From contig NZ_CP101456.1 in assembly GCF_024362485.1 (NCBI RefSeq), forward strand, positions 1,116,001 to 1,180,000: 64,000 bases of DNA, in the 5' to 3' direction. Below are positions 57,009 through 64,000 of this stretch, piece by piece. This stretch comes from Natronobeatus ordinarius (GTDB taxonomy: Archaea; Halobacteriota; Halobacteria; Halobacteriales; Natrialbaceae). Each line of letters starts with the position of its first letter. Position 1 is the first letter of the stretch. The position numbers and the translations under genes are program-made. The notes beneath the pieces were generated by a model that saw only the letters and a program-made list of their open reading frames with translations, made no database searches and had not been told where the DNA came from.

Positions 57009-58415
57009 ATGAAAGAATACCAAACTATTACGGAGATTAGCGGTCCGCTGGTGTTCGCCGAAGTCGACGAGCCCGTCGGCTACGACGAGATCGTCGAGAT
57101 CGAGACGCCACAGGGAGAGACCCTGCGCGGACAGGTGCTCGAGTCCTCCGAGGGGCTGGTCTCGATCCAGGTCTTCGAGGGCACGGGCGGTATCGACCGC
57201 AACGCCTCGGTTCGCTTCCTGGGCGAGACGATGAAGATGCCCGTCACCGAGGACCTGCTCGGACGGGTGCTCGACGGCTCCGGCCGACCGATCGACGGCG
57301 GCCCGGAGATCGTCCCCGAGGAGCGCCAGGATATCGTCGGCGCGGCGATCAACCCCTACTCGCGTGAGTACCCCGAGGAGTTCATCCAGACCGGTGTGAG
57401 CGCCATCGACGGCATGAACACCCTCGTTCGTGGCCAGAAGCTGCCGATCTTCTCCGGGTCGGGGCTGCCCCACAACGACCTCGCACTCCAGATCGCCCGG
57501 CAGGCGACGGTGCCGGAAGAAGACGAAGGAGGCGAGGGCTCGGAGTTCGCAGTCATCTTCGGCGCGATGGGGATCACCCAGGAAGAGGCCAACGAGTTCA
57601 TGGCCGACTTCGAGCGGACGGGCGCACTCGAGCGCTCTGTCGTCTTCATGAACCTCGCGGACGACCCCGCAGTCGAGCGGACGGTCACCCCGCGACTTGC
57701 CCTGACCACGGCGGAGTACCTCGCCTTCGAGAAGGACTACCACGTGCTCGTCATCCTCACCGACATCACGAACTACTGTGAGGCGCTGCGTGAGATCGGT
57801 GCCGCGCGTGAGGAGGTTCCGGGTCGGCGTGGCTACCCCGGCTACATGTACACCGACCTGGCCCAGCTCTACGAGCGTGCAGGTCGACTCAAAGACCGTG
57901 ACGGGTCGGTCACCCAGATCCCGATCCTCACGATGCCCGGCGACGACGACACCCACCCGATCCCCGACCTGACCGGTTACATCACCGAGGGTCAGATCGT
58001 GATGGACCGTGACCTCCACAGCCAGGGTATCGAGCCGCCGGTGAACGTCCTGCCAAGCCTCTCGCGGCTGATGGACGACGGGATCGGTGAGGGGCTGACC
58101 CGCGCCGACCACGCCGACGTCTCCGATCAGATGTACGCCGGCTACGCGGAAGGTGAGGACCTCCGTGACCTGGTGAACATCGTCGGTCGCGAGGCGCTGT
58201 CCGAGCGTGACAACAAGTTCCTCGACTTCGCCGACCGCTTCGAAGACGAGTTCGTCCAGCAGGGCTACGACACGAACCGCTCGATCGAGGAGACCCTCGA
58301 GATCGGCTGGGATCTCCTCTCTGACCTGCCGAAAGAAGAGCTCAACCGTATCGACGAGGACTTCATCGCGGAACACTACCGCGAGGACGAAGCCGAAGCC
58401 GTCCAGGCTGACTGA
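57009..58415 (+). CDS. atpB: A-type ATP synthase subunit B (regulatory nucleotide-binding)
   Basis: The 468-residue subunit reads [20 protein letters not shown] at the ATG (57009). [20 protein letters not shown] takes the place of a Walker A loop, as usual for B. The arginine finger region [20 protein letters not shown] is present. It alternates with A in the head. It is the last operon gene seen; subunit D, expected next, is missing in the window. Confidence 0.98.
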   Translation: MKEYQTITEISGPLVFAEVDEPVGYDEIVEIETPQGETLRGQVLESSEGLVSIQVFEGTGGIDRNASVRFLGETMKMPVTEDLLGRVLDGSGRPIDGGPEIVPEERQDIVGAAINPYSREYPEEFIQTGVSAIDGMNTLVRGQKLPIFSGSGLPHNDLALQIARQATVPEEDEGGEGSEFAVIFGAMGITQEEANEFMADFERTGALERSVVFMNLADDPAVERTVTPRLALTTAEYLAFEKDYHVLVILTDITNYCEALREIGAAREEVPGRRGYPGYMYTDLAQLYERAGRLKDRDGSVTQIPILTMPGDDDTHPIPDLTGYITEGQIVMDRDLHSQGIEPPVNVLPSLSRLMDDGIGEGLTRADHADVSDQMYAGYAEGEDLRDLVNIVGREALSERDNKFLDFADRFEDEFVQQGYDTNRSIEETLEIGWDLLSDLPKEELNRIDEDFIAEHYREDEAEAVQAD

Positions 58416-58723
58416 GCACCGATCGCTCGAGCCGTCGTCTCGGTTCGATCTCTCCGTGCGCTTTCGGTTTGCTCCGTTTCTGTGACCGCCGACGTGGCGC
58501 TCCAGTCCGTGCTCGGTCACAGCCACCACTGAGACGGGTTGTACACTGACGTTCAGTGGCTACTGAAGGTGACCTGCTGCTCGAGCGAACGGTGTTCCAA
58601 TCTGGCTGGCCGAGGGCGAGTTATAGTAACAACTGAAACGGTTTACACACAGCTCGCAGGTGTGCAATGACTTTCAGTGGCTACTATATCAACCCCGGTC
58701 GCGGTGACGCTCGCCGACTCGCG
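58416..58723. other. Spacer after atpB with two palindromic elements
   Basis: No gene seen and no subunit D. A degraded element lies at about 58518-58566 (AGCCACCACTGAGACGGG against TTCAGTGGCTACTGA) and a clearer one at 58622-58688. Transcription of the ATP synthase operon probably ends here. Confidence 0.55.
58622..58688. repeat. Palindromic element with TATAGTA termini, copy 3
   Basis: TATAGTAACAACTGAAAC then GGTTTACACAC is mirrored by GTGTGCAATGACTTTCAGTG then GCTACTATA. The loop is AGCTCGCAG. The termini agree with the elements at 5.4 and 41.2 kb, with the variant TGAAA core preceded by AC instead of GT. No coding content. Confidence 0.7.
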
Positions 58724-58855
58724 TCAGCGCCCCTCCATCCCTTCGCGGAACTCGAGGATCGTCCGGCGGAGGAGGAGATACGTAAAGAAGATCAACGAGA
58801 GCAGGATCAGGACGATCGCGATGATAACGGGATCGTCGGGAATGAATCCTCGCAT
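58724..58855 (-). CDS. 43-residue single-helix membrane protein
   Basis: The ORF encodes MRGFIPDDPVIIAIVLILLS then LIFFTYLLLRRTILEFREGM EGR. It has a short N-terminus, one membrane helix (residues 8-30) and a basic, amphipathic end. ATG at 58855. Coding-like third-position bias is seen. It may be a small accessory membrane protein; the ATP synthase proximity may be chance. Confidence 0.55.
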   Translation of the reverse strand: MRGFIPDDPVIIAIVLILLSLIFFTYLLLRRTILEFREGMEGR

Positions 58856-59345
58856 TGCAGACGGGTACACGATGGGTCGGCAAAACCGTTTCGACGCCGG
58901 GCTCGACGCGACGGCCGCCGGTTTGCGTTCACCGGCCTCGCCGCCTCGAGCGGCCGATGGCGACGCTCGAGGGGCGGCCGTCCACACGGGCGTCGGTCAC
59001 ACCTCCCTAGCTAAAACCAGTGTTTCACCTTGCGGTGACTATTTTTCACACAGGAACGTAGCTGCATGTGCGCCCCGGTCTTCGGCCCTCCACGACCCGT
59101 CGTGCGTCGAGGCTGGGGCCTGTCCCCACAACCGGTGGTCTCCCGTCGCGTCCCCCTGGCGGCTCCGGTTCGGGCTCCCCCTCCACGAACCGGACGACAC
59201 CCGCTGACCAATCCGTGTTCGGGTCCCCCACCCGAACCGTCCCCATTGACCACTCGAACTGTCCCCACTGACTTCGCTGCCCGTCCTCCAGCGACTTTTT
59301 CACCGGTGTTCGTTCCCGTTCACGACAATCCGAGTTGCACCCCGG
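58856..59345. other. Low-complexity spacer with short direct repeats
   Basis: About 490 bases with no supported gene; possible frames are Pro/Arg/Thr-rich. CGAACCGTCCCCATTGAC (59233-59250) is repeated with two changes as CGAACTGTCCCCACTGAC (59255-59272), spaced 22 bases. It may be a decayed remnant. Confidence 0.5.
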
Positions 59346-59855
59346 TTACCGTTCGTACTCGAACGGCTCGATGAGCGTTCCGTCCGGCTCGAGCAGCTGG
59401 CCGACGATGCCCTCGTCGGTCGGCTCGAGGATCGCAAAGCCCGGCCGGTTCCCCCGCGGCTGGGCGTGGCTGCCGGGGTTGAGAAGGAGGACGTCCCCGG
59501 CGTCGACGATCGTCGGCCGGTGGGTGTGTCCCGAGACGACGACGTCTGCGTCGTGTGCCCGGCCGAACATCGCCAGTCCCGTCTCGCCGCCGTCGCGCCG
59601 GTGTGTGACGGCGAACCGAATCCCGCGTTCGTCGACGACTCGTTCGGCCGGAAGCTGCTCGCGAACCGCCGGCTCGTCTGCGTTTCCGTGAACGGCGAGG
59701 AGCGTCGAACACTCCTCGCGGAACGCCTCGAGTGCCGCCTGGCTGGTGAAGTCGCCTGCGTGGATCACGACGTCCGCTTCCCGTGCCGCCGCGAGCGCCT
59801 CGTTCTCGAGTTCGTGTCCCTGCCTGCTGTGTGTATCAGAGAAAAGGGCAATCAT
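59346..59855 (-). CDS. Metallophosphoesterase (YfcE/MJ0936-type phosphodiesterase)
   Basis: The 169-residue protein has all metallophosphoesterase motifs: MIALFSDTHSRQG, VVIHAGDFTS, VHGNADEPAV, FAVTHRRDG and VVSGHTHRPT. These bind two metal ions. Length and order fit the small YfcE/MJ0936 group. Substrate not known. ATG at 59855. Confidence 0.93.
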   Translation of the reverse strand: MIALFSDTHSRQGHELENEALAAAREADVVIHAGDFTSQAALEAFREECSTLLAVHGNADEPAVREQLPAERVVDERGIRFAVTHRRDGGETGLAMFGRAHDADVVVSGHTHRPTIVDAGDVLLLNPGSHAQPRGNRPGFAILEPTDEGIVGQLLEPDGTLIEPFEYER

Positions 59856-59940
59856 GACCGTTGCTTTTCTTCCAGGGGTGACGAGACTTTCGACTGGAGA
59901 ATCCTGACGCCGATCGCCGCTCGTCCTCGTCGGCGGTCGA

Positions 59941-60363
59941 TCACTCGTCGGTCGACGACGCCGTCTGGTAGTGGATCGCGACCAGCGTCGTCCCCGCCGG
60001 CCGCTCGGTCGTCGTCGCCGTCACCGTCGCGTCCTCGAGGTCGACGTCCGAATTCAGCGACTCCCACCCCGCGTCGGTTTCGACGGCAACGGCCACCTCG
60101 GTCGGGCTCGCTCCCGGTGGCAGTTCGGTGGGATCGTACGCGAGTTCCACCTGGAGCACGTCGAGTCCCTCGAGTCCGTCGACGCCGGTCAACTCGACGG
60201 GATCGCTCAGCGCGCCCGACGGCGCCTCGGCGGGGCACTCTTCGAGTCCGAACTCGTCGGGGACGACCGTCGCGACGACCGACACGTTCCCGTCTACGTC
60301 GCCCGGTTCGCGCTCGAGCAGTGCCTGTTCGACGTCTTCGGGATCGTAGCCAGGGATGGCCAT
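59941..60363 (-). CDS. Unidentified acidic protein, possible beta-sandwich domain
   Basis: The 140-residue product starts MAIPGYDPEDVEQALLEREP (ATG 60363), with beta-strand patterns such as DVLQVELAYDPTELPPG, ASPTEVAVAVETDAGWESLN and ATVTATTTERPAGTTLVAIH. The domain looks like part of a haloarchaeal surface or PGF-type protein, but there is no signal peptide, so it may be cytoplasmic or a truncated copy. Family not recognised. Confidence 0.55.
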   Translation of the reverse strand: MAIPGYDPEDVEQALLEREPGDVDGNVSVVATVVPDEFGLEECPAEAPSGALSDPVELTGVDGLEGLDVLQVELAYDPTELPPGASPTEVAVAVETDAGWESLNSDVDLEDATVTATTTERPAGTTLVAIHYQTASSTDE

Positions 60364-60467
60364 AGTCGAGGTGAGGGGCTCGATCCACGTAGAACTAGGC
60401 CGCGCGCTCGCCACCTGCGACGGCGACGGTCACACCACCGCCCGCGTCGCGCCCAGCGGGGCCGCCG

Positions 60468-60776
60468 TCATCGCCGGACGATCCGGAAGCGATCGCCCGG
60501 CCGTCGCTCGAGGATGGACTGCTCGCGCATCCTGACGACGCGACCCGTGGGATTTCGGTCGATCTCGGCGCGGGCGTCGACCGACTCGAGGGTCCCGAGC
60601 AGCTGTGCCGAGGGCGGTTTCTGGGCTGCGCCACAGTCGTAGATGGTGAGCAGGCCGCGCTGGTCGCCGTCGCCGTCGTCATCGTCGCCGCCGTCCCCCT
60701 CGCGCTCGTAGATCACGAGGTGGGCGTGTCGCGGGAGCTTCCACCGGTTCTCGGCCGCGGGCTCGAGGTGGTTCAT
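60468..60776 (-). CDS. Small unidentified protein
   Basis: The 102-residue product starts MNHLEPAAENRWKLPRHAHL (ATG 60776), has an acidic Gly/Asp run in the middle (GDGGDDDDGDGD), then LLTIYDCGAAQKPP and a basic end (SILERRPGDRFRIVRR). No family recognised. Longer forms extend into Arg-rich noise, so this ATG is favoured. Confidence 0.55.
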   Translation of the reverse strand: MNHLEPAAENRWKLPRHAHLVIYEREGDGGDDDDGDGDQRGLLTIYDCGAAQKPPSAQLLGTLESVDARAEIDRNPTGRVVRMREQSILERRPGDRFRIVRR

Positions 60777-61135
60777 AGCTATGTGATCGTCCGCGACGGT
60801 AACGACTGTTGGGGTCGTCGACGTTCGTCGGACCGAGTGTTTTCCGTGCCGATCGAGTCGAGCCCAGACGTCGTCGTGCTCGCACGAAACACGGTGGGAG
60901 CTCGCCCGTCCTCGCGCGGACCTCGCCGTGGCTCGGTCCGCACTCGGGTGGAGTCGTCCCCACACCTCCCCTGGCTCACGGCTCACTCCGTTCGCCGTTC
61001 GCTCGTCGCGGTTCTCGCCGTTGGCTCCGAACCGCGCATCCGACGGCGCGGCGGCGTGTTCGTCGCGCCGTCGGCGCGACTCACGGATGCGCCGCTACCT
61101 GTGGCTCGGTCGTGGATTCAGAACCCGCAGCTGCT
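60777..61135. other. GC-rich spacer, no gene seen, with a hairpin
   Basis: No gene supported. An imperfect long hairpin pairs CGCATCCGACGGCGCG (61035-61050) with CGCGCCGT (61064-61071) and CGGATGCG (61084-61091). Its composition resembles the 28.9-29.3 kb spacer. The palindromic element of the next entry follows. Confidence 0.45.
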
Positions 61136-61142
61136 GGCCTCG

Positions 61143-61225
61143 AGTCATACGTTCTGTTGTGATTCGTTACCGGTGATCGCCGTCCCGTTCGAGCGATCAC
61201 CGGTAACACGTTACAACGATCCGTC
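61143..61225. repeat. Palindromic element with TACCGGTGATCGC core, copy 2
   Basis: TTACCGGTGATCGC is mirrored by GCGATCACCGGTAA around CGTCCCGTTCGA. The flanks TCATACGTTCTGTTGTGATT and ACGTTACAACGATCCG match copy 1 (48.8 kb) in reverse complement, over about 80 bases. It lies at the 3' end of cofH. Confidence 0.7.
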
Positions 61226-62599
61226 TCAGTCGTCCGCCGGAAGCGGCCGCTCGTCCGGTTCGAGCAGCGGCGTCCCGTCGGCTTTCGGGCCGAGTTGAGG
61301 GCCAAATGGCGGGTCGTCGGGGTCGATGACGCGTCGTTCCTCGTAGTCGGTCGAGCGTTCGACCGGAACGCGCCCGATCGAGGTGATGAGCTCGACGTAG
61401 TCGTCGAACGAGCGGAACTCGCCGTACTGGCCGCCGGCGCGCTTGGTGATCTCCTCGGAGAGGATCGTCCCCATGAAGTCGTCCGCGCCGCAGGTGAGCA
61501 TCTTCAGCCCGCCTTCGTCGCCGTACTTGACCCACGAGGACTGGACGTGGTCGATGTTGTCGAGGAAGAGCCTCGAGACGGCGATCATGAGTTCGTCCTC
61601 GTCGCGGGTCGCCCCGCCAGAGACGACGCCGTGTTCGTAGAGGGGTGTGTTCTGGTGGACGAACGAGAGCGGGACGAACTCGGTGATCGCGCCGTCGACG
61701 CGCTCCTGGAGCCGGCGGATCTCCGCTAAGTGCATGACGCGGTGGGCCTCGTTCTCGACGTGGCCGTACATGATCGTCGCCGTCAGCCCCAACCCCACCG
61801 AGGCGGCCGCCTCCATCGCCTCGAGCCAGCCCGCCGTGTCGATCTTGCCGGGACAGATGACGTCCCGAACCTCGTCGACGAGGATTTCGGCGGCCGTCCC
61901 GGGAACGGTGTCCAGTCCCGCCGCTTTCAGCCGGCGGTAGACCTCCTCGTAGCTCCAGTCGGTCCCGCGGCGAGCATGGGCGGCCTCCTCGGGCGTCATC
62001 GAGTGGACGTGGACGCCGTCGACGCTCATCGCCCGGAGCTGGTCGACGTAGGTGCCGGGGTCGGTTTCGTAACGGTCTGGCGGGACGTAATCGATCTGCC
62101 TCGGGGCGTCGTGGGCCTCGAGCGCCTCGCGGTGTTCCTCGTCGAGCACCAGTGCGGGGTGGAGTCCGGAGACGGACGTGACCTCGTAGATGCCGCGGGA
62201 GACGGCGTCGCGGACGATCTCGCGCGAGTCGGCGGGCGTCTTGGTGAAGCCAGCGGTCTCGCCGTCGTACTCGTGCTCGAAGGTGTGCGCCGAATCCTTG
62301 AAGTTACAGAACAGACAGCCGACGGTGCAGGCCGTCGTCACGTTGTTGTTCAGGTTCGCGACGAAGGTCACCTCGTCGCCGACGACCTCCTGGCGTCGCC
62401 TGTCGGCGGCCTCGAGTACCTGCTCTTTTCGTCGCCAGTCGATCCCCGCCACGTCGGTTCCCGTCGTCAGCAGCTCGACGCCGTCTTCGACCGTTAGCCG
62501 GTCGCCGTTTCGTGCCTTCTCGAGGGCGTTCTCGAACGACTGGTCGGTTTCCGGTCGGTGGTCGAACTCGAGATCCGTCTCCGCCACCGGTCGGTCCAT
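61226..62599 (-). CDS. cofH: FO synthase subunit 2 (CofH)
   Basis: The 457-residue radical SAM enzyme has CTVGCLFCNFKD (C-x3-C-x2-C, near residue 90) and the CofH pattern of downstream stretches (YEVTSVSGLHPALVLDEEHR, GTAAEILVDEVRDVICPGKI, ATIMYGHVENEAHRVMHLAE). It joins a tyrosine-derived group to the riboflavin precursor for the deazaflavin FO of coenzyme F420. CofG is not in the window. ATG at 62599. Acidic C-terminal extension of about 25 residues. Confidence 0.94.
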   Translation of the reverse strand: MDRPVAETDLEFDHRPETDQSFENALEKARNGDRLTVEDGVELLTTGTDVAGIDWRRKEQVLEAADRRRQEVVGDEVTFVANLNNNVTTACTVGCLFCNFKDSAHTFEHEYDGETAGFTKTPADSREIVRDAVSRGIYEVTSVSGLHPALVLDEEHREALEAHDAPRQIDYVPPDRYETDPGTYVDQLRAMSVDGVHVHSMTPEEAAHARRGTDWSYEEVYRRLKAAGLDTVPGTAAEILVDEVRDVICPGKIDTAGWLEAMEAAASVGLGLTATIMYGHVENEAHRVMHLAEIRRLQERVDGAITEFVPLSFVHQNTPLYEHGVVSGGATRDEDELMIAVSRLFLDNIDHVQSSWVKYGDEGGLKMLTCGADDFMGTILSEEITKRAGGQYGEFRSFDDYVELITSIGRVPVERSTDYEERRVIDPDDPPFGPQLGPKADGTPLLEPDERPLPADD

Positions 62600-62735
62600 C
62601 GTGGATACGAATCCGTCACAGGGGCAAAAACGTGATGGATCGTCGGCCGTCGGCGGTCGAACTCGAGCGCGCTCCGGAACAGACCGAAAGCTTGTCGATG
62701 GAACAGGAGAGTAAGGGAAAGTGAGGAGAGTCATA

Positions 62736-62861
62736 ATGGCCAAAACGTACAACGGCATGCGAATGCCGGAGACGCAGGATAGCATACTGTTGTTCATCGC
62801 GACGCTCGTCGTCGGCATTCTGTACGCGCTCGCGATCCTGACGATGGCGGGAGCCTTCTAA
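62736..62861 (+). CDS. 41-residue single-helix membrane protein
   Basis: The ORF encodes MAKTYNGMRMPETQDSILLF then IATLVVGILYALAILTMAGA F. One membrane helix lies near residues 17-40. A Shine-Dalgarno site (GAGGAG) lies about 7 bases before the ATG at 62736. Third-position bias supports coding. Function unknown. Confidence 0.6.
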   Translation: MAKTYNGMRMPETQDSILLFIATLVVGILYALAILTMAGAF

Positions 62862-63021
62862 CGGCTCGTCACGCCCGAACGGCTGACAGAGCGAGGGTCG
62901 AACGGATCCGACGCTCCGTCCATCGAACTACATCCCAGGGTGAACCGACCGTCACGGAGCCGCCGGCAACGTCCGACCCGGGCAGAAAACCTATCCGTCG
63001 CGACTCACATGGATACGCCTA

Positions 63022-63750
63022 ATGACGGACGCCCGGATCGCCGTGCTGATCGCCGCCCACGAGGACCGGAACACGACGCGGAACTTCCGGCGCGAACTCG
63101 AGGGCTCCGTGAGCGAATTCCACGTCACCGAGGGGCAACTTCCGGCCGACTACGCCTACGACGCCGTCGTCGTCTCCGGCTCGCGGTCGTCGGTGTACGA
63201 CGACGAGGCGTGGATCCAGCCCACAAAGGCGTGGGTTCGCGGCGCGATCGACCGCGATCTGCCGTGTCTCGGCGTCTGCTGGGGCCACCAGCTGCTCGCG
63301 GACGTCCTCGGCGGCGAGGTCAGACACATGGGCGCCTACGAGATCGGCTACAGCGAGATCGAACGCCTCGGCGAGTCGCGACTCCTCGAGGGGATCGGCC
63401 GTCGGTTCTCCTGTTTTACCTCTCACGAGGACGCGGTTGTCGAGCTCCCACCCGGTGCGCGACCGCTGGCCGAGAACGAATACTCGAACCACGGATTCCG
63501 AAAAGATCGCGTCTTCGGCGTCCAGTTTCACCCCGAGTACGATCAGAAGACGGCGCGCGAACTGACGCTGCGTAAGGAGTTATCCGACGAGCGCCGCGAC
63601 CGGGTCCTCGCGAGCATCACCGAGGAGAACTACCGGGCGGCGTGTGCGGCGAAACTCGTCTTCGAGAACTTCCTCGAGTACGTTCGCGAGGTTCGGACGC
63701 TCGAGGTCGCAGCCGACGGTGATTCCGACGGCAAGGTCGTCGAATCGTAA
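63022..63750 (+). CDS. Class I glutamine amidotransferase-like protein
   Basis: The 242-residue protein has the triad motifs of the GATase class I family: the nucleophile Cys in LGVCWGHQLLADVLGG (near 90) and the His/Glu in GVQFHPEYDQKTA (near 175). The rest resembles GMP synthase GATase-type proteins without an ATPase partner domain, so it may be a stand-alone glutaminase or gamma-glutamyl hydrolase. ATG at 63022. Confidence 0.85.
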   Translation: MTDARIAVLIAAHEDRNTTRNFRRELEGSVSEFHVTEGQLPADYAYDAVVVSGSRSSVYDDEAWIQPTKAWVRGAIDRDLPCLGVCWGHQLLADVLGGEVRHMGAYEIGYSEIERLGESRLLEGIGRRFSCFTSHEDAVVELPPGARPLAENEYSNHGFRKDRVFGVQFHPEYDQKTARELTLRKELSDERRDRVLASITEENYRAACAAKLVFENFLEYVREVRTLEVAADGDSDGKVVES

Positions 63751-63791
63751 CAGCCGTCGTTCCGTTACGATCTCCTCGGTGTGTCGACGAT

Positions 63792-64000
63792 TTACAGGAA
63801 GGAGACGTCCAGGAGATCGCGGGTCGGAACTTCGCCTTCGATTCGGGCGACCTCCTCGTCGATCTCGATCTCGATGTCCCGCCAGAAACGGAATACGTCA
63901 GCTTCACGCGTCCAGTCTTCGATGTCGCGTTCGCGTGGGTCTCGTTCGTCCAGGAACGTCAACACCAGTTCGGCCGTCGAGTCGTCTTCTCCGAGTGTGA
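63792..64000 (-). CDS. C-terminal fragment of an unidentified protein
   Basis: An open minus-strand frame enters from the right edge and stops at TAA (63792-63794). About 68 codons are visible, ending WRDIEIEIDEEVARIEGEVP then TRDLLDVSFL. It is strongly acidic with the usual third-position G/C. The start is outside the window; I do not recognise the family. Confidence 0.65.
   Translation of the reverse strand, partial: TLGEDDSTAELVLTFLDERDPRERDIEDWTREADVFRFWRDIEIEIDEEVARIEGEVPTRDLLDVSFL

Noticed and set aside
59233-59272. Two 18-base repeats considered as regulatory iterons
   Set aside because: Only two imperfect units in a low-complexity C-rich tract; too weak to call.

Overview
The window is chromosomal DNA from a halophilic archaeon (class Halobacteria; the family is not determined, Natrialbaceae would fit). 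The reasons are high GC, very acidic proteins, TATA boxes about 25-30 nt before start codons that imply leaderless transcripts, a 16S-tRNA-Ala-23S-5S operon, and archaeal signature genes (diphthamide synthase, aIF2-gamma, Rpo7, Spt4, RPA, A-type ATP synthase, coenzyme F420 synthesis, type IV pilins).

Layout. 0-6 kb: a C-terminal fragment of an unknown gene, a phosphate permease, an unknown membrane protein, dph5, two PH-domain membrane proteins and two ferritin-like genes separated by palindromic repeats. 6.4-14.7 kb: branched-chain amino acid synthesis, with leuA, then a tightly overlapping ilvB-ilvN-ilvC-(93-aa protein)-leuC-leuD-leuB run. ilvB is preceded by a 26-codon ORF with a Leu-Ile-Ile-Val run whose last codons and stop form a perfect hairpin, resembling a bacterial attenuator. 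leuA has a possible +1 frameshift right after its expected leaderless start. 14.8-16.3 kb: an alpha/beta hydrolase and a NUDIX enzyme. 16.4-21.8 kb: the rRNA operon with its processing stems. 22.0-28.8 kb: a three-gene overlapping minus-strand operon that looks like an archaeal AddAB/RecBCD-type helicase-nuclease (UvrD helicase fused to an Fe-S nuclease, a Cas4-like protein with a degenerate active site, and an AddB-like helicase lacking Walker A).

29.4-37.8 kb: single genes, including a CBS protein, an orphan trpB, a pilin, a lipid kinase, a PAC2 protein, a peroxiredoxin, a HAD phosphatase and an HTH/zinc-ribbon regulator. 38.1-41.1 kb: the information-processing operon aIF2-gamma, PIN nuclease, Rpo7, Spt4, dephospho-CoA kinase. 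41.2-44.2 kb: tRNA-His with a duplicated 3' end, a small Cys-rich protein, a ribbon-helix-helix protein, and the rpa3-rpap3 pair. 44.4-50.1 kb: a radical SAM protein, a membrane-anchored HTH protein divergent from a secreted protein, a pilin-like protein and a quinone-type methyltransferase. 50.3-58.4 kb: the A-type ATP synthase operon H-I-K-E-C-F-A-B, without the D subunit. 58.5-64 kb: small proteins, a phosphodiesterase, cofH, a glutamine amidotransferase and a truncated last gene.

Two families of short palindromic elements lie in the intergenic spaces. One has TATAGTA termini (about 5.4, 41.2 and 58.6 kb). The other has a TACCGGTGATCGC core (48.8 and 61.2 kb).

All calls rest on reading the sequence and on recalled family features; no database search was run. 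Residue positions are approximate.
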